Translations under genes and position numbers: made by a program | Notes under the pieces: generated by a model | Told to the model about the DNA's origin: nothing | What the model saw: only the letters and a program-made list of their open reading frames with translations | The model's database searches: none | Shown here: one piece after another, positions 34,542 to 47,676 of the stretch | How positions within the stretch are numbered: position 1 is the first letter of the stretch | Layout: each line of letters starts with the position of its first letter | DNA from: Phoenix dactylifera | Lineage: Eukaryota > Streptophyta > Magnoliopsida > Arecales > Arecaceae | DNA length: 64,000 nt | Reading direction: 5' to 3' | Assembly (NCBI RefSeq): GCF_009389715.1 | Contig: NC_052393.1 | Span: forward strand, 248,001 to 312,000

Positions 34542-36307
34542 CAACGTTCTAAATGCACGAATTTTATGAACAACTAGAGCATTTCGCCAGTACGTACATG
34601 TAGTCGATATCTATTTCTTTGGTGATTAATACGTGGAGACACTAAAAGTGATGGATTGTTTCAGTGGAAGATGGAGCAGCATGTTGCCTATGGTAGAGAT
34701 ATTCTCACTCTTGCAGTTGGGACGTCAGACGTCACTAATTGGCACTCTCCTTGGATTCTCTCAATTCTTTATCGAGCAACTCATCGATCTCTCTGTTTTC
34801 ACTTCAGCTCGGACAAAAGTAAGTCGAACGTTTCTGTGTTTTCTTTTTTCTTGGCCAACCTATGAATTGATTGGCTAACTAGGTTAGTTATAAAAACTTT
34901 AAAAACAATAGTAATCTTTAAGCTCAAAGGCATCATAAAATAACAAACACTGGTCGCTAAATCATCCAAACGACTTTTTTACGTTCGCGATGTTTTGCAT
35001 TTATCCCAAACTCTGTTGCTCAATTGATTTCATGTGTGCAAATTCTCATTCCTGTGCTTTTGCCTATTCCTTTATAGAGAAATGTGATACCATGGTTTCA
35101 AGCTAGCAAAGAACATTCAGAGTGACCTTCAAAGATTTTGCACTTACAGCTCTTCTTTGATGAAGTTTGTTGGCCTTGATGGTGTTAATTAGGATGAGCT
35201 AAAAGGTGCTCGGACTGGAAATTGTAGTGCAAGAAAATGGTGGGAGAACAGCAAGCTCAGTCTTTTGGCAACTTCGCTAGTGATTCTCCCATCTTCGCTC
35301 GTCTGAGTCGTCTCCGTAGTAGTGCCGGATGCATTTTCCCTAGCGACTGACATTGCAGTAAGCGTTCTGGAAGCATGCACCATTGGTGAAGCAATTTAAT
35401 TCCGTAGCCTATATGAATTCTTAAACTTGCAATTAAGGATGAATCTCCCCTAAATTTATATGCATTATCGACGATATACATGTTATGATTCCTCGTCGTT
35501 TGATATTTTTTCCTTCAGTCTTTTAGGCATATCCTCCATAACACTCTTACTGTATAATTCCTGTTCACTACAATGTCACAGCATGCATCAAGAATGAAGT
35601 ACAGTCTATATTTTGTTGTGTTTTGTTCATCGAACTGATCTTAGTCGTTGCCATATAAGTGACTAAGTGCATACTTATTCTAATAGAACCTCTCATCCAA
35701 TAGAACAACTGCTATTTTTCATGATTAAGAATTTTGAAGTGTCAGATCCGTTGATTGTATGCTTCTCAAGAAGTTAAAGGGAAAAAAAAAACATCTATGA
35801 TTGAAAAAGGAGCGTTCATAATTAGATAAAAGTCAATGTGTGCAGTCTCCAGAGTCTATGGATCAAAATTAAGATAACAGAAATTAATGAGTGCAGTTCT
35901 AGAAATGAATTAATTACAATGTTTTGTTTCCTCTCTCGTGATTTCATAAATCATTTACGAGTTTAGTTCAATAACTATTTTGCATAATTTGTTGTAATTG
36001 CTTTATCTTTTTTAAAGTTGTCGCTCGACACATATCATTTTGTTGTTGTTTTTTTCAACAATACCATAATTATTGCATCTAGTGTGGTTATTGCATGATA
36101 ATATTGTACGGAGTCCTTCCACCAACAATGGCATGGGCGATGCATTCTGGATTATCTGATGGTGATGCCGACCTCCATGAAGATAAAAGTTTCAAAGGTG
36201 ATTATGGACAGATGATATTGTCTAATGCTAGGCCTCTATTAGTCGGGGTAGGATTATTTTCTTGTGGGTTAGTGGTAGAGCAAATCTTGCTAGATCTAAC
36301 CACTTAA

Positions 36308-39098
36308 ACTTGACTCTAATCTTTTCGAACACCAAACAAATCAAATTTAACAATATTTAGGAAGAGTAGTACGTAAATTGATGCAATGAATACAATTATA
36401 AACATTGCTTATCTGATGGAATTATATGTAATTTCACTTACAGTCAGAAGATTGTGAGTGTTTTTGGAGCAAATATGTTTTGAAGCATCGATCTGCTTGT
36501 CGGCTTTTCAAGCATATTTATCGGGATATTATTTTTTATGATTACTGTACCGTTACAATATACTGTTTCGAACAGAATGTATAGGTTTTTCTTAATAATT
36601 TTTTTATGTTCCATGTTTGGAGAAGTTAGATTCCTGTCCGAATTCGTTTGGCATGAACTTAGCAACTTAAAGGGATACTCAAGTACGGTCAATGGCCAAG
36701 AACACAAGAAAATCTTCCCAAAGAAAAGAACGCAAGAAGTCCTCGACAAGCTTAACTACAAGATCCACATAAAAACACCTAGTTGCCTCCCTATGGAAAG
36801 AAAGTATCAATGGAATGAAAGTATCGATGGCACGAAATAGCATCATGGTTGTTCAGCAGAAGAATAAGCAAGAGGCCAAATGCCAAATGGTTGAGAAAGG
36901 CTGCATTTACGGTTATATTGGGTTTGTTTGAGAAAGTTGCATTTCATGATTATATAATGTTTTTATTTGCCTGAATAGGCAACACACTAGCCTCCTTCCA
37001 AGGCTCTCATAAGCATCTCCGTCGGTGGTCCAATTTGTCCCACCCATTGGAGCTTACATGCTTTCATTCTAAGCGGCTGATATCTGAATAGACAATCTGG
37101 TCGCTTTAAGAACATCGTATAGAAGCTTTGAGGTCCTCCATTCCTTTTCTGGAGGAATACTGTAACAACCTAGGACCTCATCCAAGATCTACCCAACGAA
37201 TAACTGATGTGGGACTAAAGATGCCCATACGGATCCTCACATACTCCTTCCGTTCAAGTTCTGACGTCCTCATCAAGCTAAGGGTTCAAATTCAGTTAAA
37301 TCTAATCACAAATACTAGTATTGGCCCGCGGTTTGTCCCAATAAAACCATGCTGCAGGGTTTCCTAGTCCACATAAGTTATAAGCGGATCTGCCTATAAC
37401 TAGACCCTCTATTAAAATTTCATAAGCTCCACAGATCATGTATTCTGATCATCTAAATAGTTCCATTTTCTATAAGCTGCTTAGCGTCAAAAGGGGGGAA
37501 AAAAATTCCTAAACCTGGTTAGCGTAATAACATTGAACGAGGCATCTCTGCCGCTAGCAAATCCACTTCAGGTCCTTGTTTGCGTGACTACCTACCAATC
37601 TGATTAACTCAGCCGCAAACTAACCTGATTCGGACTGGAAAACTTGAAGGTTATTAGTTAGGTTCAGATATTTGTGATATCTTAACTGGTTCAAGTAATG
37701 GTCAGATATTTGTGGAATTTGCAGTATGTTGGAAGGGTGACATATCTCACTCACACCTTTACGTTCAGAACACGCTTAGCTTTGCTCCACCTACCATGAG
37801 AACCGAGTCCAACATCCAAGGGTTTTTAGGGATAGCAATGGATCAAGTTGGGCCAGATTTGGCATAGGTTAAAGGATTGTACGATTGTATAGCCCAAGTC
37901 GGTTGAGAAACCTGAACTCACTCATTCACAACCCATTTATGATCGCATTGAAAGTATTAGCCCGTGCTCGATCTATTTATTTTACTTAAATCCAAATAAA
38001 CTGAGAGAGTTTTAAAAAAAAAACGAAAAAAATAAGAAAATAATCTTCATTCTCTTCTAATATTATTTTATTTTTAATTATTTAGTCCTTTTATGATTAT
38101 CACTATTCTTGAACTACGCGGATGACTTTGAAAGATTTGCTCAAACTTATATCTAACCTATTTAAAATTGTTGACATTAGCTAATTCATGTCCAATTAAA
38201 TTATAAAACAATCCTCAGCCAAACCTAGTTTTTTCAAAGTAGATTCAGACAAGTTGGCATGTCCAAGTCAAAAATTGCACTCCTATTATTTTTTTCACAC
38301 TCACCACTTTGCCCTAGGGATGCAATTGGACCAGGTCAGCGCAAGGCCCACCCGATACTGCCTGCTTCACGAGAAGGTTGGCCAATATTTTTGTGGGATT
38401 AGCTGAGATCAACTCACAAACTTTTGGCGAGAATTAAAATTGGGTCAAGCTTGGGCTAGTCTTTTATGAGCCCGATAGCCCAACCCAGCCCGGCCTAAAA
38501 TCTAAATAGCATGTACATTTATACTTGGCATATTAGTACGGAAAAACATAATATTATAATTATCTGTCGCATAAGCAGTGACACGAGTCATTGAAGAAAT
38601 TGTCTAAATTATCGATTTAGATTTGGAATTAATTATAAACATCACTATAGAGGGGAAATGAGAGTAACATTTTTTTTCGAATTTTGGTTTGTGAGCAATT
38701 TGGATCGGCCCGATTGTTTTTACAATTTAAAATAGACGAGGTGGGATGACCAAGCAACCCTGCTATCGAGGTCTGCTCCGAGCTTGAATAAAAATAATGA
38801 AATAAAAAAAATGATGTTAAATTGACGGCTGATGATAAAAAGGCTGTGCGGCTATCATCAATTTAAAAGTCAATTTAATTAATTAATTAATTCCATATAC
38901 TGATATGGCGGCGGAAAAAAAAAAAGAAATGATGGCAATTACTCTTTAACTCCAATAGCAGACAAAAACAGATTTACAATCAAACCAATATCATTTTAAT
39001 AATAGGAAAAAGAAATTAGACTAAATAAAACTTCTCCGAACCTCTCTCTTTTTTTTCTCCTGATAATAATAATTGATGATGATGATGGTACATGGTTT
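36308..39098. other. Intergenic, mostly non-coding
   Basis: Apart from the TRIM relic at 37161-37404 no feature is supported. 37840-38770 is rich in GGCCCAA/AGCCCG-like short words and AT-rich stretches. Short open frames here (for example around 36538-36840) show no recognisable protein. Confidence 0.5.
37161..37404 (-). mobile_element. Truncated TRIM element (same family as 14180)
   Basis: On the minus strand this gives the internal region and right terminal repeat of the TRIM found complete at 14180-14618: CTAGTCCACATA, the GACGTC-containing central part, the tail before the repeat, and an LTR at 37161-37241 that begins TGTGAGGATCC (minus strand). The LTR lacks about 55 bp of its middle, and the left repeat with most of the primer site is missing. 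It is an older, decayed copy. Confidence 0.85.
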
Positions 39099-39596
39099 TC
39101 AGAGCATCTCCCTCCGGGTAGCGTAGCCGTACCTGGACCGCCGGACGTTCTCCCGTCGTTTCTTGTAGACCATGGCTCCCAGTCCCACCGCGGCCGCCGC
39201 CGCCAAAACCCCCACCGTGATCCCGGCCTTCTTCCCCCCGCTCATCCCGCCGGAGCTGTCCTCCACCCCGGCCTGCTCGTCGCTCTTTTCGCCGTCCAGG
39301 ACGACCTCCTCGGCCGGCGCCGGCGCGGGCGCCGGCGATGGGGACGGAGTTGATGGATTCGCCGGGGACGGTGGGGACGTAGGGGGCATCGGCCTTGCCA
39401 GGGGCGAGAATGCCGGCGATGGGGCGGCCGGACCCATCGCGGGAGCCGGCGATGGTGGAAGCGACTTGGTGGGCGATGTCGGGGCCGGGATGGGTCCTCC
39501 AGGGACAGGCGAGGGTGGGAAGTCGGAAGACGCGAGATACGCCTTCACGGAGATGAGGAGGAGGAGGAGGGAAAGCACTGCCGGTCGCGCCGCCAT
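39099..39596 (-). CDS. Proline/alanine-rich AGP-like single-pass membrane protein
   Basis: One exon, 165 residues, start ATG at 39594-39596. Layout: signal peptide (about 1-24, a long Leu run); a region of SP, AP and PP repeats (about 25-96) of the kind hydroxylated and O-glycosylated with arabinogalactan; an acidic and Gly/Ser linker (97-121); a transmembrane helix ITVGVLAAAAAVGLGAMVY (126-144); and a short basic tail (KKRRENVRRSRYG) expected in the cytosol. It is therefore probably a cell-surface AGP-like protein anchored by a helix rather than a GPI anchor. High GC and strong codon bias contrast with AT-rich flanks. The exact family and function are unknown. Confidence 0.8.
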   Translation of the reverse strand: MAARPAVLSLLLLLISVKAYLASSDFPPSPVPGGPIPAPTSPTKSLPPSPAPAMGPAAPSPAFSPLARPMPPTSPPSPANPSTPSPSPAPAPAPAEEVVLDGEKSDEQAGVEDSSGGMSGGKKAGITVGVLAAAAAVGLGAMVYKKRRENVRRSRYGYATRREML

Positions 39597-42137
39597 GGCC
39601 GGATCTACGAGTCTAGATCTGGAATTGCTAGTGGAGAAGGAGCAGACCAGATCCGGATCTCTCTGGACTCTGAAGTAGATCGAGGAGAGCGCAGGCGCAA
39701 CAAATAGGAGGAAAGGTAACGAGGGGGTTGTGGGGGATACGTCGTCCCCTCACCGCCTTTTATGGGTGACAGCTGTTGTTGGGACGGTTGGATCGCCGCC
39801 AAACACAAGTTGGACCAGAGAGAGACTTCTCTTTGCCCAGACCGACCGTGTGCTATGGCCTGTGGATCCGGGCCGCCATTTAAAATGATGAACGAATCCT
39901 CGCGGATACTGTTCGGGGCTTTTTAACGTGACGAGCAGCAGCATCGTGGGTTAGGGCAAGGTTGGCATTGGTTTGTTTTGGCATCAGCCAACCTTGGCCT
40001 ATTTTGGTATCAGCGCATTAGATATATCCACTGATGCAATATAACTGAGTCTTCTTTTCTCTATTAATATATATAACCATTATAGAAAGAGAGTTGGACT
40101 TGATTACATTTATATAAATCTCTATATAGGTCCAATCAAATCTATATTGGACAATGAATATCCTACATCTCCAAGCCATTAAATGTGATCTATTATTTTT
40201 AAACTACTAACATATTAAAAATCATGTAGTTTGGAAACTTTTATCTTATGTATCAAGTATTCAAAAAATATATATAATTTAATGGTAATTAGGCTATCCA
40301 ATTTTAGATTACTTGATGTAAAACAAAGAGCCTTCAAGTCATATAGATTTTGGTACGTAAACAATATAAAAATAGTAGATCACATCTAATGGTTTGGATT
40401 ATCGATATAGAACCCTATGGTTCAATCTAGATTTGATTCTACTTGGGTAGATATCCACTTGAGGATAGCCCAATCTAACTCTATATATATATATATCATT
40501 TTAGATTCTCTAACGAATTTTTCGAATTCAAATTAAATTTGCATCTCAGTTTCTATAGTATTACTGAAATCTTAACAAATCTCACCATAAGCCAGATTTT
40601 TGATATTCATATCACTCTTGATTAAGATAAATCATCCGATATACTTGCAGCAAGCAACAATGACAGCTATATTAACCATTATTTTATTTAAAAATTCAGT
40701 CCAGCTAAATAAAAAATGTAAGTCGTGGGATCTTGTGCCAATCAGGCGAGGATACCTAGGTGGCTCGCCCCTCGGTGGCGTGGCCTCAAATAAGGGGACC
40801 GTTAGTAACAGTTAGATGCTATTCTTCTCTCAAATGTGCGTATATGTGGATACACACAAAATATTAATTCCAAAAAATGAAAAACGTTCCAATCTAGTTA
40901 TTTTAGCCGTTATCATGAAGTATCATCCTATGCAGGGGGGGATAGAATTCACAACATATAATTTTTTTTTTTTTACCTTTTCCCATATCATTTGGGCAAT
41001 TATATATCTGATTCCGGGACCCTCTGACGCACAAATGGACCCGTTCCACCATTAATTGCATTTGAATTATACGTGTCTGAATTTTGCATTCAAATTCAAT
41101 TAAAAACTACAAACTATGTCTACTTAAACAGGAGATCTCCAAAATATTTTTTTATTATTTCATTGTTTTTTTTTTTTTTGAAAAACAACATGGTCCATGA
41201 AGTTAAAACGCTTGTCGCTGGTTTTATTTTATATCAGTATTGGCAAGAACTACCAACTCCAACTCCCGTCTCCACAAACTGCGATCAGGGTTGGTCACGA
41301 TTCAGGAAGCACTCGTGCCCCATGCCACGACTTTTCTCACGCAGCGAGTACTCACGTACGTCCCACCAAAACCGAAAAGAAGCCATCGTCAAGGAATTGA
41401 TGCGAGGCCGCACGAGAGAGATATTTAAACCAAGGGATTTAACAACAGCGCGTCCATTCAGCAGAATTTTACAATTCTAAACCGTGGCAGGGGTTGAATC
41501 TTTCACACGGAATGATTTACCTCAGCACAAATCTATCATTGGATCGCACAATAGGCGCTCCAAGATCTGTGCAGGCAGAAGATAGAGATGTTGAGAATGC
41601 TTTGAAAGCTGTGTGGGGCATGATCCAATTGCCGCAAAAGAAGACCAATCATTCTTTCCTCGAAAGATTACAACCCGCACCCCAAAAGCATATGCTGTCA
41701 GCTGCTTACCACTTTCTTATACAACACGGTCAAAAGATCATCCCCCAGCTCAAAGCACAGTAACCAAACCAAATAAATAATATTTTACGGGAAAAAGAAA
41801 AGGAAATAGTAGAGTCAAAGGATCAAGTTTTAGCTACATTGATAAACTAGATAGCAAACACACTGAGCTGATTAAAACAAGTTTTAGCTAGTTTAGTGAA
41901 CAACATGAAATAGATGAAGTTGCATCCGGTCAGCCACTGGTTCAAGGTAGAAGCTTTATTCTTGTGAGCTGCAGTCTAATCTTACAGAGGTATCTTCTTA
42001 TGCTCAGGACAGTTAAGGGAAAATATAGGCCAACAAGACTCCAGGAACTATATTGCTTCTGAGATGCCTATCCCGAAATAGATTATGAGCTCTCCCAACT
42101 TGCTGGATTAGAACAAAAGGTTAACATATGAATGGTT
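39597..42137. other. Intergenic: AGP-like promoter side and PDI 3' flank
   Basis: 39597-39950 is the upstream region and probable 5' UTR of the AGP-like gene. From 40000 on the DNA is AT-rich with poly-T and poly-A runs and no supported gene. The last few hundred bases before 42138 are probably the 3' UTR of the PDI gene on the minus strand. Confidence 0.45.
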
Positions 42138-45100
42138 CTACAACTCATCTTTCACATCTGTGCTGGTGCTCTTCTCACTTGCAGGAGCAGATGCATCAGT
42201 AGCACTCTCGGTTTTTATTACTAACGCTGGTCTCTGGAGCTTGAAAGGGATTGCAGCGTGCTTTTTGATGAATTTGTAGAATGCCACCACTGTTCGGTCT
42301 GTATCAACAGTGATCTATGCAAATCCAGAGAAAAGAAAAATAAATACCGTAATACAGTTGAAAAAAGACAAGGATGTGAATCCATAGTAGATCCCACAAC
42401 TCAAACATTATATCATTGAACACTGAAAGCCGATGCATAACTAACCGGATCAAAACTCTTGTTCCCTGCTGGAAAGAAGAGCAGTGTAGGGAAACCATCA
42501 GCCTGAAACACATAAACAAAAAAAAAAAAAAAAAGAATTCAGCTCCTGAACTCAAAATAGATTATTTATCGAATAAATCATGAATTTAGTAGAGTATTAA
42601 ATCATCGAAAACTTACAGCAGCTTGCCAAACAAAGGCTAAGAGAAAAAAAAGTACAGGTATGATAGGCATAACATCTACGATAGATAATTTTATTCTGAT
42701 TAAGTATTAGAACAGTCAAATCAGTTCAGCCAGGCTCGAAAGCCAGACTCCAGTTTCTGAGCCACGAAAAGAAAGATAATTTGACCATGACCATGAAATA
42801 CACCAAGAAAGTTCATTGATTCAATCAAGTCTAGGCTAGCATAAATCAACGAAATAGGGAATAAAAATTTAAATGATAGTCCACTAACTTGCAACAAGTC
42901 AACCCTGCAACCTTAGAATAAGTATAATGCTTGCAGGGCAAAGACATGGAAATCTAAAAACAATTTCTAATAATCCAAGTATCCAGCTTATTATAGTAAA
43001 TATGAATCAGAAACAAGACCTTGGCCCGAGGGTGTTCGTTTGAGGTTCCATCCATTTTCGCTATGACTAGAGACTCAATCCCACGTACATGTTTGGCAAG
43101 CTTGTTATAAGTTGGCTCTAGTGCTTGGCAATGCCCACACCATGGTGCATAGATCTGGTCCAAACCTGAAGATTAGACCATGCTGCAAGTATGGGATGGC
43201 TTAATTCATTACTACAGAAAAGTCATTTACCTCAAGAAGAACATCCTTGGATTCATCCAAGACTATCTCATCGAAATTGTTTCCGACAACAATTTTCACA
43301 TCCCCATCATTCTGTTTAAATACATGACCTATGCTTAGATCAGAGATATAAGGGCAAATATGCAAAAAACAAAGAGAAAATTTTTCAACTTACAGTTTCA
43401 GGTACCGGGTCTGATTTATAGAAGGGCTTCAGCTTATCTTCCAAGAAACCCTCCGCAAATTTCTGAAACAAAAGAATTGCATATCAGAAGATAATTCAAT
43501 ATATTTTACTTGAAAGTTCAAATAACATGAACAATTTCAGGAAAACTAATTGCTAATCTTACATAGTAATTTATGCAGATTGTAATCATGAGAAAATCGA
43601 TATAGATTGTACGAATCATACTAATGTTCAATGCAGATTATCATTGTGTTAAAAATTGATACAGAGTGTCCAAGACATAAGAATGCTCAGGACTACATAA
43701 TACCTAAACCCACAGAATTACTTCAGTTAGGTAATTATAGCTGAAAGTGACAAAAAAGGAAGGGGAACCAATCATAACCCCACCCCCACCCCAACACCCT
43801 CCACCCCAAAAAAAACCCACCAACCATAAAAAGGCAACTAAGAACTGTTGTGAGTCCGCATATTCGCACCAAAGACCTTCAGTCTGGAGTTCTTCTATTT
43901 CTTTTACCATCTTTTTTTAATGATAATTGTTCTTATCAAAGAGACATCTGAACAGAATAATCGAGCATAGGTTACAAAAGGTATCAATAAAGCATGCACT
44001 CAGACAATGTAACCAACTGTAGTGTCAAGTCCACCAATTTGTTAGCATTGTCAACATGCACAAGACAAACGTAAGCTACAAGCTTTATTCAACTACTTTG
44101 GGTTTGACGTGATTTTTGAGCACGTGCAAACTCGTATACTATAACATCCTCTACATCCTAATAATACCCAAGTGATTTCCAATGCTGATGCATTCCTGCT
44201 TTGCTTTGGTAATATTTCTTCCTCTGGCACAGACCAAAAAGACCAAGAACTCCAAATTTATAGAAAAGCAGTGAAGAATTCGGTTTATAAGGCACCTAGA
44301 CACTTCATCAAGCTAAATTGATATCGGTAATATATGATTTTCAGCTAAGAAATCAAATAAGCATGATTTGGGCATGGAATTATCTAATGGGTGCACTTGA
44401 GCATATTAGAGACGCATGAAGGGAAACAAAACCTTAACGCTCTCAAGTGTCACTTCACCATCGAGCATGTATTTCTTAGCATCTTCATTTCCTGTATATG
44501 CCAAAACCTGTCAAAATTGAATGATTACAGAATTGATAAGTCCACAATTACATTGTTTAGGTTTCATCTCTTCAACAAGACGAACAAAGTTTTCAGTAAA
44601 GACAATGCTCACTAATCTATAATGCATACATAGTTGAGAGAGAGAAAAAAAAAGAGGACTTACTTGCGGACCATATCCAGTCACTCCGAAGTAATCCGAA
44701 ACTGGTTTACCAACATCCTCATCATCCCTCTCCACATATACAAAGATGAGCTGCAACAAATATATGAAACGTTAAGAGCTAAGCTCCATAGAACAAACAG
44801 CATTTGGCATAGACAACAATCCTACAAAATGGCATCAAAGCCCTCACCCCAATACACACAAACAAAAGAAAAGGAAAACTTAACTGAAAAGGATGAGCAG
44901 GAATGCAAAAACACATTATAGACAATAAAATAATATCACAAATGGGCCAGGTATTTGTTTCTTATATTTGGAAAAAATGAATAAAAAAGTCTGCAAAGTA
45001 AGACATACTATATGCAGCAAACTGGAGGGCATCCGAACTTCATTCATTTCAATTGGGCATAGGTTCTCATAAGAAAAGTAAACCTCAATCAGCTAGACAT

Positions 45101-47490
45101 GGATCTTCATCCTTAAAAACAATTAAAAAAATAAAAAACCAATTCTAAAAGAAATGCTTCTCTTATATCCTACCACAAAGGTATCTGTTTAACTACACAA
45201 AATTGATTTTGTACATGTCCTCCCAGATATGCAAACCACTACGTAGCAACCTTGCAGCAGACAAATGCTTCAATTGAGGTAAGAAACTGCTTTAGCTCCA
45301 GTAGAAGGATTAAAACAATAGATACCTCAAAAAAAGGATAGAAAATATGCCAAACTAAAGCAAACAAATGCTCACCGTCCAAAAAATTATCAGACAGCTA
45401 GTCTCAACAAAACACTGTGCAGGAATATTTAACACTTACCTTTCCCTTGAACAGCTTTGCTGCCTCTTGGAAGGCTGGCATGACTTTCTCAGTATCATTT
45501 GACACAGCAAAGAGCAAAATCTATCAAAATACAAGAGAGAGGAGAATGACATCAGAAAATTGAAATCTTGGTACACAAAATTTTTTATTAAATAATAACA
45601 CATCAACATCATGCCAGCATGACCTACCTGTTTTTTAATTGGATTATCAAAAATAAGTGGAGCAGTTTCTCTGGTAAATGCGTTAACCAGAGGAAGCTTA
45701 TTCGCAAAAACAAAATCAACAATAGCTGTCTTAGTAAACTGACCATCTGCATAAAGTAAAATGAGGAACCACCTTTAGGCATTATGCCAACATTTATTTT
45801 TTTCAGAAATCAGAACAATTACGATAACCATACCAAAGTAGGACAGTTTTTCTGCCTCCTTCTTCAGCAACACCAAAGAAGGACGTTTAGCTTCGGGATT
45901 GATATGAAAAAGTTTTGCAACATCAGGGCTAACAGTTTGGTAAAAGTTGGCATCATCTTCAAGTTTGGAAGCAGCGGCAAGCTCCTGACTATCAGCACCC
46001 TACAGTAATCCAAAAGGAGATGAACACTAATCTTAGACTTTGAAGAGAGCTGACTGTTTAAAATTCAACGTTTTGTGATGCTATATCAAGTTCAGCAAGA
46101 TGTTATGGTGCGCCATGATATGTCAAGTCTTTTATAAGGGACATATATCTAACCTTCCAAACAATTCTTAGTTCAAGTTCCAGCAACTAAACGTCAATTA
46201 CAAAAATTCCAAATAGAGTCAAATATAAATTCAGTAGATTTCTTTTGCCTGAAAAATATAACTAAATCATAGGCGAGTCCTGAATCTTCATTTATTAAAT
46301 TTCTACAATAATATGTAATGAGTTGCAGCAGGCCAAAGAAATAAGTAAGCAATTACCACAAGCGAGTTGAGAAAGCCCAAAACAACTTTATTCTCAGCAG
46401 TCAGAATCTTCTCTGCTTCTTCAACTGTTGTTATGTTCTGGATTCCAGGTCCAATCTTCTTCTTGATCCAGGTTACAATAGCATCTCTGCAAAGGAAATA
46501 AAACACAGAGCACTCAGCAGATATGATAAATTATCATTTACATTCAAAATCTTCTCTCCTTTGTCCTTTATGCAGGTATTTTCTGGGACAGTATTACATT
46601 AGAGTTTCTCTTTTTGATACAATGGAAGCAATATAAGTACCCCCAACGTTTTTAGCCAGAGATCTATGATCTTGAGATCCACAAAACTAGCTACGAAATT
46701 AAATAATTCTTTCAAGCCACAGAGCCAGATTCACAAATCCAAAAAATTCCACAAAACCCCTAAACCCTAGAAAAAGAAAAAAAAATCCTTTTCAAGGCGA
46801 GAACGAGGAAAACGATGAAAGAAGGGAAAAGAAATTAGAGGATGAAAATTAATATAAAAAATCAAATCAAATCAGGTCCAATCAGAACAGATCGAGCAAG
46901 AGGGGATCGTCGGATCTGAGGGAGAGACAAAGTCTTTACTTGGTCCGCTGGCCGGGGTAGTCCTTGTGGACGCCGTCGACGAAGAAGTACACGGTGGGGA
47001 AGCCCTGAACCTCGAACTTCTGAGCGAGCTCGTTCTCCTCAGTGGCGTCCACCTTGGCAAGCGCCACGTCCTCCCCACGGAGTGCCGTCGCTGCGGCCGC
47101 GTACTCCGGCGCCAGGGCCTTGCAGTGGCCGCACCACGGCGCGTAGAACTCCACCATCACGTGCCGGCGCTTCCCCACGAAGTCGCTGAAATTGGCATCC
47201 GTGAGCACCACTACGTCCGTCTCGTCGATCGCCGGCAGGCCATCATGGTCCGAGTCGGCGAATCCCTCGTGGTCCTGTCCCTCATCATCGTCGGCCTCGT
47301 CTCCGGTATATTCTGGGAAGGCGTCATCGGATCCGGGGAAGCCGTGATCGCCGACGTCGTCTTCGTCTTCCTCGAGGAAGCTGAGGTCTTCCTCAAGGTC
47401 GAGATCGGCGCCGCTTTTGGCGGACACGCCATGGACGAAAAGGAGAGCTGTGATTGCTAGGGCGAGGAGAAGAACCCGAGACGATGCCAT
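42138..47490 (-). CDS. PDIL1-4: Protein disulfide isomerase-like 1-4 (PDIL1-4)
   Basis: Complete ER oxidoreductase that forms and reshuffles disulfides in secretory proteins. Twelve exons on the minus strand join in phase to 575 residues: 47490-46940, 46486-46357, 45999-45834, 45746-45628, 45520-45440, 44750-44664, 44507-44433, 43462-43394, 43311-43231, 43154-43020, 42502-42446, 42314-42138. Signal peptide at 1-24; a strongly acidic segment (30-85) typical of the PDIL1-3/1-4 group; thioredoxin domain a with CGHC at 120-123; b and b' domains; thioredoxin domain a' with CGHC at 459-462; and the ER retention signal KDEL at 572-575. Both active sites and retention signal are intact. A 12-exon structure and length near 575-600 fit the family. 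A UPR-type promoter motif lies upstream at 47665-47676. Confidence 0.95.
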
Positions 47491-47664
47491 CTCTTTCTTT
47501 TCCCTGAGAGCGGAGAGTGAGAGGGGGGTATTTCAAGGGAGGAAGGCGGAAGGGACGTGGGGGCACAGAGTGCAGGATGTACTATATTGATACATCGGTA
47601 CGTGGCAAATTTTCGTTGGCTTTGCAAATCTGACTTTGTGCAATTTAGGATCGCAGTATGCAAT

Positions 47665-47676
47665 GTACACGTCATG
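47665..47676 (-). promoter_or_regulatory. Possible unfolded-protein-response element (pUPRE-II-like)
   Basis: On the minus strand CATGACGTGTAC lies about 175-185 bp upstream of the PDI start. It matches 10 of 12 positions of the plant UPR element GATGACGCGTAC, including the TGACG core bound by bZIP60/bZIP28-type factors. PDI genes are known UPR targets, which makes the site plausible, but a 12-bp match can arise by chance. Confidence 0.4.

Larger units (their letters stand above)
26138..36307 (+). pseudogene. Tryptophan/tyrosine permease-like transporter, broken and interrupted by a retrotransposon
   Basis: Remains of a plant aromatic amino-acid permease of the Trp/Tyr permease family, a multi-pass membrane protein. 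Recognisable exons: 26138-26458 (basic Ser-rich N-terminus, possible transit peptide, then IVGTSIGSGILALP), 26951-27081, continued at 32622-32896, 32991-33128, 33208-33364, 34665-34818, about 35234-35357, and 36083-36307 (LYGVLPPTMAWAMHS, stop TAA). Lesions: the 5535-bp LTR retrotransposon at 27082-32616 with AGGCG duplicated; a 1-nt-type frameshift with an in-frame TGA near 27067; a 4-nt duplication GGCCGGCC at 32650-32657; a 4-nt duplication ATGC at 32886-32892 just before the donor; and a TGA at 35304-35306. The exon at 34665 differs by compensating changes and stays in frame. Splice borders are otherwise largely preserved, so loss of function is fairly recent. The start codon is uncertain (26138 or 26208). 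Confidence 0.85.

Noticed and set aside
36538-36840. 100-residue open frame after the permease pseudogene
   Set aside because: No recognisable domain and AT-rich composition like the surrounding DNA.
39172-39678. 168-residue open frame opposite the AGP-like gene
   Set aside because: Antisense shadow of the Pro/Ala-rich repeat; the minus-strand frame has signal peptide and TM helix.
46966-47460. 164-residue open frame opposite PDI exon 1
   Set aside because: Antisense of the highly conserved thioredoxin domain coding region.
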